Below are positions 56,529-64,000 of a DNA stretch of 64,000 bases, piece after piece; position 1 is the stretch's first letter, and each line of letters starts with the position of its first letter. The position numbers were made by a program, and so were the translations under genes. The stretch spans positions 2,219-66,218 of the forward strand of contig NZ_JAQQPZ010000005.1 in NCBI RefSeq assembly GCF_028750675.1. Direction: 5' to 3'. The notes under the pieces were generated by a model. The model saw nothing but the letters and a program-made list of their open reading frames with translations. It was not told the DNA's origin and did not search any database. Source of the stretch: Shewanella metallivivens (GTDB lineage: Bacteria; Pseudomonadota; Gammaproteobacteria; Enterobacterales; Shewanellaceae).

Positions 56529-57971
56529 CTAGGTTAATTTATCGCCTAATAAAAACTCTAAAAGATGGTCAAGACGTATATGCTCAAACTTAGGATGAGC
56601 CTCATTTAAATGGCTGATATTAGGAGGTAAAAATGAGTTAAAATTAAACCCTTGCTGTTGCCAAAAAGTGGCATCTGGCAAGGTTGTCGGCACATCTCCC
56701 GGATAAACAGTAATTTGTTTGCCCTCTAAGTCCGTACCTTTAACCACTTCTTGTTGACCACTATCGGTATTGACCATGCCATGTTGCGTCGCCTTGATGG
56801 CACTGATGGCCATCGTTTCAACGTCACTGCCTTCAAAATTGGCGTAATGCTGACTTTGCTGCAGCATGGCCGTTAATAAACTCAACACATGACTTTGCTG
56901 ATCTCGCGTCACTCGGTCAACTTGGCTCGCGGCAAATAACACTTTGTCAATGCGTGGTGAAAACAACCGCTTAATTAAACTTGATTGGCCAAATTGAAAG
57001 CTTTCCATAATGCTGTTTAAGGCGCGCCCCATGTCATTAAATTGTGCTTGGCCATGATTTAACGCATTTAAACAATCCACCAGCACCAACTGACGATCAA
57101 AACGTGAAAAGTAATCACGATAAAATGGCTTCACTACTTGAGACACATACTGCTCATAACGTCGCTTTAAAACATGGTAATTAGAGTCATTTGGACTTGA
57201 TGCCAACTCAGAATGGGTTAATGGACTCAGTGACAATAACGGGAAAAAAGCCAGTAATGGGGTATTTTCATATTCACCAGGTAACAACATGCGCCCTGGT
57301 TGAGCATGATAAAACCCTTGCTGTCGAACTAAATCAACCAGCAATGCTTGGTACAAATCGGCAAGGTACTTTAGCTGTTGCTCATCTGCAACTTGGGCTA
57401 AATCCACACTATTCATTGCTTGAGTGAACGCTTCATAACAAGGTGATTGGCTTAAGTTGGCAACATTTTGCTGTTGTTCAAGGCACCAGTGAGTAAAGTC
57501 ATGTTTTAGCATAGGTAAGTCGAGCAGCCACTCACCAGGATAATCGACAATATCAACATACAAAGTGGCAGTGTCAGTTAATTTGGCCAGTATTCCTTGT
57601 TGCGGCTGATATTTAATGGCTAAACGTAATTCAGTAATGGTCCGAGTCGATGCAGGCCACTGAGGGGGCGATGAATTTAATGCATTCATTGAGCCTTGAT
57701 AGTCAAAACTGGCGATGTCTAAATCGGGCTGCATTGCACGTTGTACGCCAATTAATCGCCCTTCTCTTGCGACTTGCCATAATGGCAATGGATTGTGCTT
57801 ATTACCTTTTCCTGCATGCAATAGTTGATTCACTAAACCACTGATGAATGCTGTTTTTCCTGCACCAGATAAACCAGTAACAGCCAATCTAACGTGGCGG
57901 TCAGTGCTGCGATGCACTAGAGACTGTGCTGTTTGGGAGACTTTAAACAAGGAACGATCTAAAAAATTCAT
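56529..57971 (-). CDS. ycjX: YcjX-family P-loop NTPase
   Basis: YcjX is a conserved P-loop GTPase-like protein of unknown role in the phage-shock regulon. The Walker A GLSGAGKTAF is near residues 34-43; VDIVDYPGEWLLDLP near 131-145, LVLVDCLNALNHGQ near 310 and VLFAASQVDRVTRD near 350 are family-conserved. The length is 480 aa. It lies 69 bp downstream of pspC. The nucleotide specificity is not known. Confidence 0.9.
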   Translation of the reverse strand: MNFLDRSLFKVSQTAQSLVHRSTDRHVRLAVTGLSGAGKTAFISGLVNQLLHAGKGNKHNPLPLWQVAREGRLIGVQRAMQPDLDIASFDYQGSMNALNSSPPQWPASTRTITELRLAIKYQPQQGILAKLTDTATLYVDIVDYPGEWLLDLPMLKHDFTHWCLEQQQNVANLSQSPCYEAFTQAMNSVDLAQVADEQQLKYLADLYQALLVDLVRQQGFYHAQPGRMLLPGEYENTPLLAFFPLLSLSPLTHSELASSPNDSNYHVLKRRYEQYVSQVVKPFYRDYFSRFDRQLVLVDCLNALNHGQAQFNDMGRALNSIMESFQFGQSSLIKRLFSPRIDKVLFAASQVDRVTRDQQSHVLSLLTAMLQQSQHYANFEGSDVETMAISAIKATQHGMVNTDSGQQEVVKGTDLEGKQITVYPGDVPTTLPDATFWQQQGFNFNSFLPPNISHLNEAHPKFEHIRLDHLLEFLLGDKLT

Positions 57972-58040
57972 GGTGGCTGACAGCTCCTAAAATCAAGGGA
58001 GAGCATAAAACAAGGGCGGTAAACCGCCCATTTAGAATAA

Positions 58041-58436
58041 TTAAAGACTATTGATTTCCCGTTTTAAGTCAAAGCTATCTGACGTAACGTGTTTCTCTAG
58101 TCGTTGTAGACGGGCCTCGAGCCCATTAAATTGACGACTGACATCAAACAAAGCACGTTTTGCAGGCTCTCCTGCTTGCCATACCTTCTTTTTAACTTCG
58201 ATATCCTTGTGTTGTTCGTCATATTCTAATGCGTGTGGTTTAACATCTAATATCATCCACAACGCAATATAAATCACAAACACCACACCGGTACCACCAA
58301 GGAGAAATATCGATACCGCTAACACACGCACTAACCAGGTTTCAAAGTTAAAATAGTCGGCAATGCCCGAGCATACTCCCGCTATTTTACCACTCTTAGG
58401 ATTGCGGTATAGCGTACGACCGTTAGTTGTGCCCAT
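58041..58436 (-). CDS. pspC: Phage shock protein C
   Basis: PspC is an inner-membrane envelope-stress sensor. The PspC domain opens with LYRNPKSGKIAGVCSGIADYF (split 9-29), followed by one helix (about 35-62). The rest is a charged coiled-coil-like tail, ending RLEKHVTSDSFDLKREI. The length of 131 aa is normal. The start overlaps pspB by 14 bp. No pspD or pspE was found. Confidence 0.92.
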   Translation of the reverse strand: MGTTNGRTLYRNPKSGKIAGVCSGIADYFNFETWLVRVLAVSIFLLGGTGVVFVIYIALWMILDVKPHALEYDEQHKDIEVKKKVWQAGEPAKRALFDVSRQFNGLEARLQRLEKHVTSDSFDLKREINSL

Positions 58437-58662
58437 GTTTCGCCCTCCACTCTGGTGAATCAGTATCTAAAATCGCTTCTAAGGTTTCTATGCGATGGCT
58501 CATTTTTTCAGCTTTAGCAATTAAATCATTAAGCTGAGCGAATTCTTCTTCTGTGAGTCCTTGGCTCACTTGTCGCTTACTGCGGTAGTGAAGAATCAAC
58601 CAAATGGGTGCAACAATTACTAAAAAAATGATAATTGGTGCAATAAGAAGATCCATGTCCAT
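58423..58662 (-). CDS. pspB: Phage shock protein B
   Basis: PspB is a small inner-membrane partner of PspC. A single N-terminal helix (about residues 4-27) is followed by a charged helix including EEFAQLNDLIAKAEKMSHRIETLE (split 41-64). The length of 79 aa matches E. coli PspB. It lies between pspA and pspC. Confidence 0.93.
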   Translation of the reverse strand: MDMDLLIAPIIIFLVIVAPIWLILHYRSKRQVSQGLTEEEFAQLNDLIAKAEKMSHRIETLEAILDTDSPEWRAKHGHN

Positions 58663-58682
58663 AACTCACCTCTGAAAAATTA

Positions 58683-59366
58683 TTATGCTTTTGATTTAGG
58701 TTGTTTTTTTGCGTTTACTTTGGCTTTTAATGCAGCTAATTCATCATTAACAGCATCTTCAGCTTCAAGGGCGGCAAACTCATCTGCAAGAGAATCTTTT
58801 TTACCTAAGTCATATGATTCTACCTGAGCTTCTAGGCCTTCTACACGGCGTTCGTATTGCTCAAACTTCATCATTGCATCATCAATTTTACTTGAATCAA
58901 GCTGCTTTTTAACTTCTAAACGCGAAGTCGCAGTTTGCTTGCGCATAATGATGGTTTTTTGACGAGCACGGGCATCATTCAATTTTTCTTGAAGTTGCGC
59001 CACTTCATCTTTTAAGCGAGTAATATGTTCTTCTACTACCTGCAATTCCATTTCAAGTGTTTGCAGCAAACCAACGGTTTTTTGCTTTTCAATTAAGGCG
59101 GCTTTAGCTAAGTCTTCACGCTCTTTCGATAATGCTAACTCTGCTTTGTCTTGCCAATCTTGCACTTGTTCTTGTACTCGACTAATACGACGAAGTAATT
59201 CTTTTTTCTCGGCCAACACTCTGGCAGAGGTTGAACGCACTTCGACTAACGTGTCTTCCATTTCTTGAATGATCAGACGTACCATTTTTTCTGGATCTTC
59301 TGCTTTATCAAGTATTGCGCTGATATTTGAATTAACGATATCTGCAAAGCGAGAGAAAATTCCCAT
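58683..59366 (-). CDS. pspA: Phage shock protein A
   Basis: PspA is a coiled-coil membrane-binding protein that stabilises the inner membrane and inhibits PspF. The N-terminal amphipathic start GIFSRFADIVNSNI (about 2-15) and LDKAEDPEKMVRLIIQEMEDTL (split 18-39) are typical. The rest is a long coiled coil to about 190. The length is 227 aa. A sigma-54-like promoter lies about 55 bp upstream. Confidence 0.96.
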   Translation of the reverse strand: MGIFSRFADIVNSNISAILDKAEDPEKMVRLIIQEMEDTLVEVRSTSARVLAEKKELLRRISRVQEQVQDWQDKAELALSKEREDLAKAALIEKQKTVGLLQTLEMELQVVEEHITRLKDEVAQLQEKLNDARARQKTIIMRKQTATSRLEVKKQLDSSKIDDAMMKFEQYERRVEGLEAQVESYDLGKKDSLADEFAALEAEDAVNDELAALKAKVNAKKQPKSKA

Positions 59367-59410
59367 AATATATTCCTCAAAAATTAACGTGGATGTCGCA
59401 ATAGGTATTA

Positions 59411-59427
59411 CACATTGCGTGCCAACT
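59411..59427 (-). promoter_or_regulatory. Sigma-54-like promoter of pspABC
   Basis: On the minus strand the segment reads TTGGCACGCAATGTGTA, with the -24 element (TGGCACG) good and the -12 element (GTGT for TTGC) poor. Spacing is right for sigma-54, and the divergent gene is the activator PspF. Confidence 0.6.
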
Positions 59428-59558
59428 TTAAAAAGTTCTACAATATTAGTTGCTTATACAAATATTTAACTTTTTCTTTCATTTATTACCTAAGCAATCT
59501 ATTATGATTTTCACCAATTATTAGTCTAATTCACTAACAATGTTGCGAGTAAGCTACT

Positions 59559-60629
59559 GTGAGCAAACAATACCAACAAGATAACCTCATCGGCCAGTCT
59601 AATGCATTACTTGAAGTATTAGAGCATGTATCTAAAATTGCGCCCCTCTCTAAACCCGTACTTATCATTGGTGAGCGCGGAACAGGTAAAGAGCTCATTG
59701 CTGAGCGGCTTCATTATTTGTCTGCTCGTTGGGATCAAAGCTTTATTAAACTTAACTGCTCATCGTTAAGTGAAAACTTACTCGAAAGTGAACTGTTTGG
59801 CCATGAGTCAGGTGCATTTACGGGTGCAAAAGGTAAACACGAAGGCCGCTTTGAACGAGCCGATGGTGGTACATTGTTTTTAGATGAGCTGGCTAATACC
59901 TCAGGGCTTATTCAAGAAAAACTATTGCGCGTAATTGAATATGGCGAGTTTGAACGTGTCGGTGGCAGTAAAACCGTACAGTCTGATGTGCGACTCATTT
60001 GTGCCGCTAACGAAGATTTACCGTCATTAGCTGACAGCGGCGAATTTAGAGCCGATTTATTAGACCGATTAGCATTTGACGTCATTACATTACCGCCACT
60101 TCGTTGCCGAACTGACGATATTATGCCTTTAGCACAACACTTTGCTGTAAGTATGGCCAGACAACTCGGGCTTGAATATTTTGGCGGATTTGGCGCCATC
60201 GCCATCGAACAATTGATGATGCACAATTGGCCAGGTAATATCCGTGAATTAAAAAACGTGGTTGAACGCAGTGTGTATCGAGAAGGCTCTGAAGGCCAAG
60301 AGATTGACCATATTATTTTAGATCCTTTTGCCTCACCTTATCGCCCAACGGCTCGAGTGAAAACCCGCGAACGCCAAGTGCAACCAATAGAATTGCCTGT
60401 TGCGTCCGTTGAAACAAGTGAAGAAACCCTGCCAGTTCCTCTTACCCACAGCAATATTGAGTTTCCGATAAACTTTAAAGAATACACTGAAAATGCGGAA
60501 ATAGACTTGCTGCAACGAGCCCTTGCAGAAGGTCAATACAACCAGAAAAAAACCGCTGATTTATTAGGATTAAGCTACCATCAGCTTAGGGGCATTTTGA
60601 AAAAGTACAACTTGCTAGACAAGTCTTAA
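59559..60629 (+). CDS. pspF: Sigma-54-dependent activator PspF
   Basis: PspF activates psp genes and is inhibited by PspA. An AAA+ domain starts near residue 10, with Walker A GERGTGKE (about 37-44), the sigma-54 contact motif GAFTGAKG (about 86-93) and Walker B GGTLFLDEL. There is no N-terminal receiver domain. The C-terminal Fis-type helix-turn-helix includes NQKKTADLLGLSYHQLRGIL near 328-347. The 356 aa are longer than E. coli PspF because of a Pro/Thr/Glu-rich linker (about 265-305). The start is GTG. Confidence 0.95.
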   Translation: MSKQYQQDNLIGQSNALLEVLEHVSKIAPLSKPVLIIGERGTGKELIAERLHYLSARWDQSFIKLNCSSLSENLLESELFGHESGAFTGAKGKHEGRFERADGGTLFLDELANTSGLIQEKLLRVIEYGEFERVGGSKTVQSDVRLICAANEDLPSLADSGEFRADLLDRLAFDVITLPPLRCRTDDIMPLAQHFAVSMARQLGLEYFGGFGAIAIEQLMMHNWPGNIRELKNVVERSVYREGSEGQEIDHIILDPFASPYRPTARVKTRERQVQPIELPVASVETSEETLPVPLTHSNIEFPINFKEYTENAEIDLLQRALAEGQYNQKKTADLLGLSYHQLRGILKKYNLLDKS

Positions 60630-60712
60630 ATGAACTCATGTATCTACGATTGCTCAGCTCGTACGAACACTGTTAAAATGAATCCTCAAAGTCGATAAAA
60701 AATGATTACACC

Positions 60713-62338
60713 ATGCCTGTTATAGTAAAACGCTGGTATCAGCTGATTTCCTTGTGTATTTCCAGCACCTTGCTGGCAGCATGCGGACAAGCACAATTGC
60801 CTTCAGGGTTGGTATATTGCAGCGAAGGTAATCCTGAAAGCTTTAACCCCCAGTTAGTCACCTCTGGCACCACTATCGATGCGACTTCACACCAAATCTA
60901 TAGTCAGCTGGTTAACTACAGTCAGGCCAAAACGGATATTATTCCTGGGCTAGCCACGCAATGGTCAATCTCAGAAGATGGTCTCAGTTACCAATTTACC
61001 TTACGTGAGCATGTTAGCTTTCATAAAACCAATCGGTTTACCCCATCAAGAGACTTTAATGCCGACGATGTCCTATTTTCGTTTAATCGTATTATTGACC
61101 CCCTACACCCTTACCATTTAGTCAGCAGAACGGGTTATCCTTTTTTTCAAAGTATTGGTTTTGATAACCTTATTGAGTCAATAGAGAAAGTAAACGATTA
61201 CCAGGTCATCTTTCATTTAACTCGTAAAGATGCCTCCTTTTTAGCCAATTTGGCCACCGACTTTGCCGTCATTTTATCGGCAGAATACGGTTACCAATTG
61301 CTGGCGCAAGGTACACCCGAAGACATTGATTATTATGCCGTAGGCACCGGGCCATTTCAGCTTAATCAATATGTCAAAAATGAATATATTCGCTTTAAAA
61401 AACACCCTGTATATTGGGGGCCAACAGTCGAGCTTGACCAGTTAGTGTTTGATATTACTCCAAGAAGCACATCACGGATCGCCAAACTCATTACCGGAGA
61501 TTGCAGCGTATCGGCTTTGCCTAAAGCAGCCGAATTAACCGTTGTGGCTGCACATCCTGATGTGGTGGTTGATGCTAAGCCTGGCCTAAATGTGTCATTT
61601 TGGGCATTCAATACTCAAAAGCCACCATTAGATGATGTTCGAGTTAGGCGTGCCCTAGCCCACGCCATCGATAAGAAAAACATTCTTGAAGCGGTATACA
61701 ACAACACGGCAGTTGAAGCCACCGGAGTATTGCCTCCGGCGTCATGGGCCTATACTAAAAATTTATCGCCTAATGAATATAATCCTCAAAAAGCGATTGA
61801 ATTACTCAAGCAAGCTGGTGTTGATAAATTATCCATCAATGTATGGGCAATGCCGGTGGCACGGATTTATAACCCAAGTGCACTGAAAACCGCCGAACTT
61901 ATCCAAGCCGATTTAGCCCGAATAGGCGTAAAACTCAATATCATTAGCTATGATTGGAGTGTGTTTGTACAAAAGCTATCAGCCTCTAATTACGATTCAG
62001 TATTAATTGGATGGAATGCCGATAACAGTGATCCTGATAACTTTTTTACACCGTTATTGAGTTGTGCAGCATTAGCCTCAAACAATAACCGTTCTCGCTG
62101 GTGCCAAAAAGACTTCGAACATTTACTCGCCCAGGCACAAAGTGTTTCATCACAACCTGAGCGCAAAGCATTTTATCAGTCTGCTGAAGCCATTATTAGC
62201 GACCAGGTCCCTATGGTGACGTTAGCTCATGCCAAAAAAGTGGTGTTAAAAAAGAACAATATTACTGCAATGCAAATTCGCCCTTATGGTGGAATTTCAT
62301 TCGCCAAAGCCATCCAAACAACAGAGGAAGACGAATAA
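60713..62338 (+). CDS. sapA: Peptide ABC transporter substrate-binding protein SapA
   Basis: SapA is the periplasmic binding protein of the Sap system, linked to antimicrobial-peptide resistance and potassium uptake. A lipoprotein-like signal ends in LLAACG (Cys near residue 24). The family 5 solute-binding core follows, with SEGNPESFNPQ near 37-47 and RVRRALAHAIDKKNILEAVYN near 304-324. The length is 541 aa. It begins the sap operon, directly upstream of sapB, and lies behind pspF as in enterics. The ligand is not shown by the sequence. Confidence 0.92.
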   Translation: MPVIVKRWYQLISLCISSTLLAACGQAQLPSGLVYCSEGNPESFNPQLVTSGTTIDATSHQIYSQLVNYSQAKTDIIPGLATQWSISEDGLSYQFTLREHVSFHKTNRFTPSRDFNADDVLFSFNRIIDPLHPYHLVSRTGYPFFQSIGFDNLIESIEKVNDYQVIFHLTRKDASFLANLATDFAVILSAEYGYQLLAQGTPEDIDYYAVGTGPFQLNQYVKNEYIRFKKHPVYWGPTVELDQLVFDITPRSTSRIAKLITGDCSVSALPKAAELTVVAAHPDVVVDAKPGLNVSFWAFNTQKPPLDDVRVRRALAHAIDKKNILEAVYNNTAVEATGVLPPASWAYTKNLSPNEYNPQKAIELLKQAGVDKLSINVWAMPVARIYNPSALKTAELIQADLARIGVKLNIISYDWSVFVQKLSASNYDSVLIGWNADNSDPDNFFTPLLSCAALASNNNRSRWCQKDFEHLLAQAQSVSSQPERKAFYQSAEAIISDQVPMVTLAHAKKVVLKKNNITAMQIRPYGGISFAKAIQTTEEDE

Positions 62339-63370
62339 ATGTGGCGTTATTTATTTAGACGTATCACCCTGTTTTTGGCAACCTCTTTGGTGATGATAGC
62401 GGTATTATTCATCGCGACAGGCTTATTTCCAGCCAATAAAGCCTATTCATTGTCGGGGATTCAGTACCCTACTACTGAGCAGCAACGCCAAATCGAAACC
62501 GACTATCAACTTAATGATAATCAATTAATCCAGTTTACGGCTTATCTTCGTCAGCGTTTGAGCGGTAATTTAGGCATTTCAAGTAACTCACAACAAGCTG
62601 TTGCAGGCGAATTAGCGTCAGTGTTACCCGCATCGCTTGAACTATCACTTTTTTCAGGCTTCATAGCAGTTTTTTTTGGTGTGCCTCTTGGCGTAATTGC
62701 TGCGTTAAGCCGGAATAAAGCGCTACAACACAGTATTTTAGCTTTTACCCTAACGGGTTATTCTATCCCTGTTTTTTGGCTGGGACTCACGCTCTCCATG
62801 TGGTTTGGGGTAAATTTAGGTTGGTTACCGATTTCAGGACAAATCAACTTATTATACGAGATTGAACCTGTAACCGGCTTTATGTTAATCGATACATTAA
62901 TGTCTGAATCTACATATCGCATACCTGCTTTTCATGACGCATTATTACACTTAATTTTACCTGCGGTCACACTCGCAGTGTTGCCATTTACACTCGTCGT
63001 GCGCATTACACGCCAAGCTATCATTAATGTTATGAATCAAACTTATATTCGTGCTGCAGAAGCGCGCGGATTACACACATTTAAAATTTTAGTCCGCCAT
63101 GCAATGCCCAATGCGTTAATTCCGGTATTAAAAAGTATTGGCTTAATGCTGGGCTCCTTTGCCAGCTATGGCATTGTGGTTGAAGTGATATTTTCCTGGC
63201 CGGGTGTTGGCAGTTGGTTGGTATCAGGTATTTATCAGCGCGACTATACTGTGATTCAAGCTGGTATCTTTTCAGTGTCGCTATTGATTATCTTTTTGAG
63301 TATTTTAATTGACTTACTGCACACTATAATCAATCCGATGAGTAGAAAGGACTTATATGCCTCGCATTAA
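62339..63370 (+). CDS. sapB: Peptide ABC transporter permease SapB
   Basis: SapB is an inner-membrane permease of the DppB/OppB type. A first helix (about residues 10-32) precedes a periplasmic region and the permease domain with five further helices. The EAA-loop motif IRAAEARGLHTFKILVRHAMPNALIPV (split about 239-265) fits ABC permeases. The length is 343 aa. It starts immediately after the sapA stop and overlaps sapC by 14 bp. Confidence 0.92.
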   Translation: MWRYLFRRITLFLATSLVMIAVLFIATGLFPANKAYSLSGIQYPTTEQQRQIETDYQLNDNQLIQFTAYLRQRLSGNLGISSNSQQAVAGELASVLPASLELSLFSGFIAVFFGVPLGVIAALSRNKALQHSILAFTLTGYSIPVFWLGLTLSMWFGVNLGWLPISGQINLLYEIEPVTGFMLIDTLMSESTYRIPAFHDALLHLILPAVTLAVLPFTLVVRITRQAIINVMNQTYIRAAEARGLHTFKILVRHAMPNALIPVLKSIGLMLGSFASYGIVVEVIFSWPGVGSWLVSGIYQRDYTVIQAGIFSVSLLIIFLSILIDLLHTIINPMSRKDLYASH

Positions 63371-64000
63371 AATCTACCACGAAGACCATATAGATTCGCC
63401 ATTGTGGCGTGTATGGAATACCTTCTCTGCGAATCCGTTTGCAGTGATAGGTTTATGGGCGGTGATTTTTTTATTGGTACTGACTATTTTTGCGCCGTTT
63501 GTTGCACCTTACTCCGCAGAAACACAGAACCAACAAGTCCTGCTATTACCACCCTCTTGGGATCCCGCCGGCAGTGTTGAACACTTTTTGGGTACAGATG
63601 ATTTAGGCCGTGATATTTTTAGTCGTATTTTGCATGGGGTACAACTGACCTTTGGCATGTCATTACTGATTGTATCAGTGTCACTGTTCTTTGGGTTTAT
63701 TATTGGTTCATTGTCAGGCATGATGCGTGGCATAAAGTCGAGTGTATTAAGCCATTTACTTGATGCTTTACTTTCTATACCCTCCTTGCTTATGGCCATT
63801 TTAGTGGTTGCAGTGATGGGACCGGGGCTGAACAATGTCTTTTGGGGCGTGGGGATTGCGATGATCCCGCAATTTGTTCGCGCCATTCATCAAGCGGTTC
63901 ATGAAGAATTACAAAAAGAATACGTTACTGCTGCAAAATTAGATGGTGCAAATTCATTCCAAGTTTTTTGGTATGTGATTATGCCTAACGTTTGGGATGT
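63357..64000 (+). CDS. sapC: Peptide ABC transporter permease SapC (partial, cut by window end)
   Basis: This is the second permease of the Sap transporter. About 214 codons are visible: a first helix (about residues 28-52), the GTDDLGRDIFSRILHG segment near 80-95 typical of DppC-type permeases, three more helices, and the start of the EAA loop (TAAKLDGANSFQVFWYVIMPN). The 3' end lies outside the window. Its ATG at 63357 overlaps sapB, with an AAAGGA ribosome site. Confidence 0.92.
   Translation, partial: MPRIKIYHEDHIDSPLWRVWNTFSANPFAVIGLWAVIFLLVLTIFAPFVAPYSAETQNQQVLLLPPSWDPAGSVEHFLGTDDLGRDIFSRILHGVQLTFGMSLLIVSVSLFFGFIIGSLSGMMRGIKSSVLSHLLDALLSIPSLLMAILVVAVMGPGLNNVFWGVGIAMIPQFVRAIHQAVHEELQKEYVTAAKLDGANSFQVFWYVIMPNVWD

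Noticed and set aside
1..64000. CRISPR arrays, tRNA or rRNA genes, prophage or transposase genes.
   Set aside because: I saw no regularly spaced repeats, no cloverleaf or rRNA-like segments and no transposase or phage motifs; the scan was by eye, so a short tRNA could still be missed.

Overview
The window looks like chromosomal DNA of a moderately AT-rich marine gammaproteobacterium, most likely Shewanella. I infer this from the gene set: a nap operon in the order napEDABC with its own NapC, a DUF3083 protein, a VolA/Pla-1 family lipase, two siderophore-receptor/PepSY iron loci, and gene neighbourhoods shared with enteric bacteria (folX-yfcH, tesA-ybbA-ybbP, sohB...yciK, pspF/pspABC-ycjXF next to sapABC). 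No database search was possible, so the genus is inferred. I saw no rRNA, tRNA, CRISPR array, prophage or transposase.

Layout. 0.1-4.7 kb: iron locus 1, read leftward (TonB receptor, two tiny membrane proteins, PepSY protein) behind a Fur-like box. 4.8-7.2 kb: two small genes and the periplasmic methionine sulfoxide repair pair msrPQ. 7.4-11 kb: rmuC and a Slt-type lytic transglycosylase. 11.1-15.2 kb: a MoxR ATPase / DUF58 / transglutaminase operon. 15.3-25 kb: recC-recB-recD with overlapping ends. 25.1-27.6 kb: a secreted S9 peptidase translationally coupled to an unknown exported protein. 27.8-32.3 kb: a YkgJ-like protein and iron locus 2, where a PepSY pair and a TonB receptor diverge from a control region with two Fur-like boxes. 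32.3-32.6 kb: a 274-bp MITE-like element. 32.8-33.9 kb: D-Ala-D-Ala ligase.

33.9-38.2 kb: periplasmic nitrate reductase operon napEDABC with an FNR/EtrA-like palindrome upstream. 38.4-44.7 kb: housekeeping genes (a methyltransferase, an AI-2E family exporter, folX, yfcH, a LysR regulator, rsuA, a TIGR03643 protein). 44.8-48.7 kb: the ybbAP ABC transporter divergent from tesA. 49-50.2 kb: a DUF3083 protein whose two halves look like an internal duplication. 50.2-54.9 kb: sohB, volA and yciK, with a PsrA-like palindrome. 54.9-60.6 kb: a ComEA-like protein, ycjF, ycjX, pspCBA and divergent pspF with a sigma-54-like promoter. 60.7-64 kb: sapA, sapB and the start of sapC, cut by the window end.

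How the genes work together. Iron capture (two outer-membrane receptors with inner-membrane PepSY partners), anaerobic nitrate respiration, envelope maintenance (Psp, Slt, MsrPQ, Ddl, SohB, VolA) and recombinational repair (RecBCD, RmuC) are the main themes. Almost everything is recognisable core biology. The least explained items are the duplicated DUF3083 protein, the peptidase-partner gene, the PepSY-partner gene, the MITE-like element, a 16-bp tandem repeat over the yfcH stop codon, a possible gene relic upstream of nap, and the volA leader, which can fold in two competing ways.
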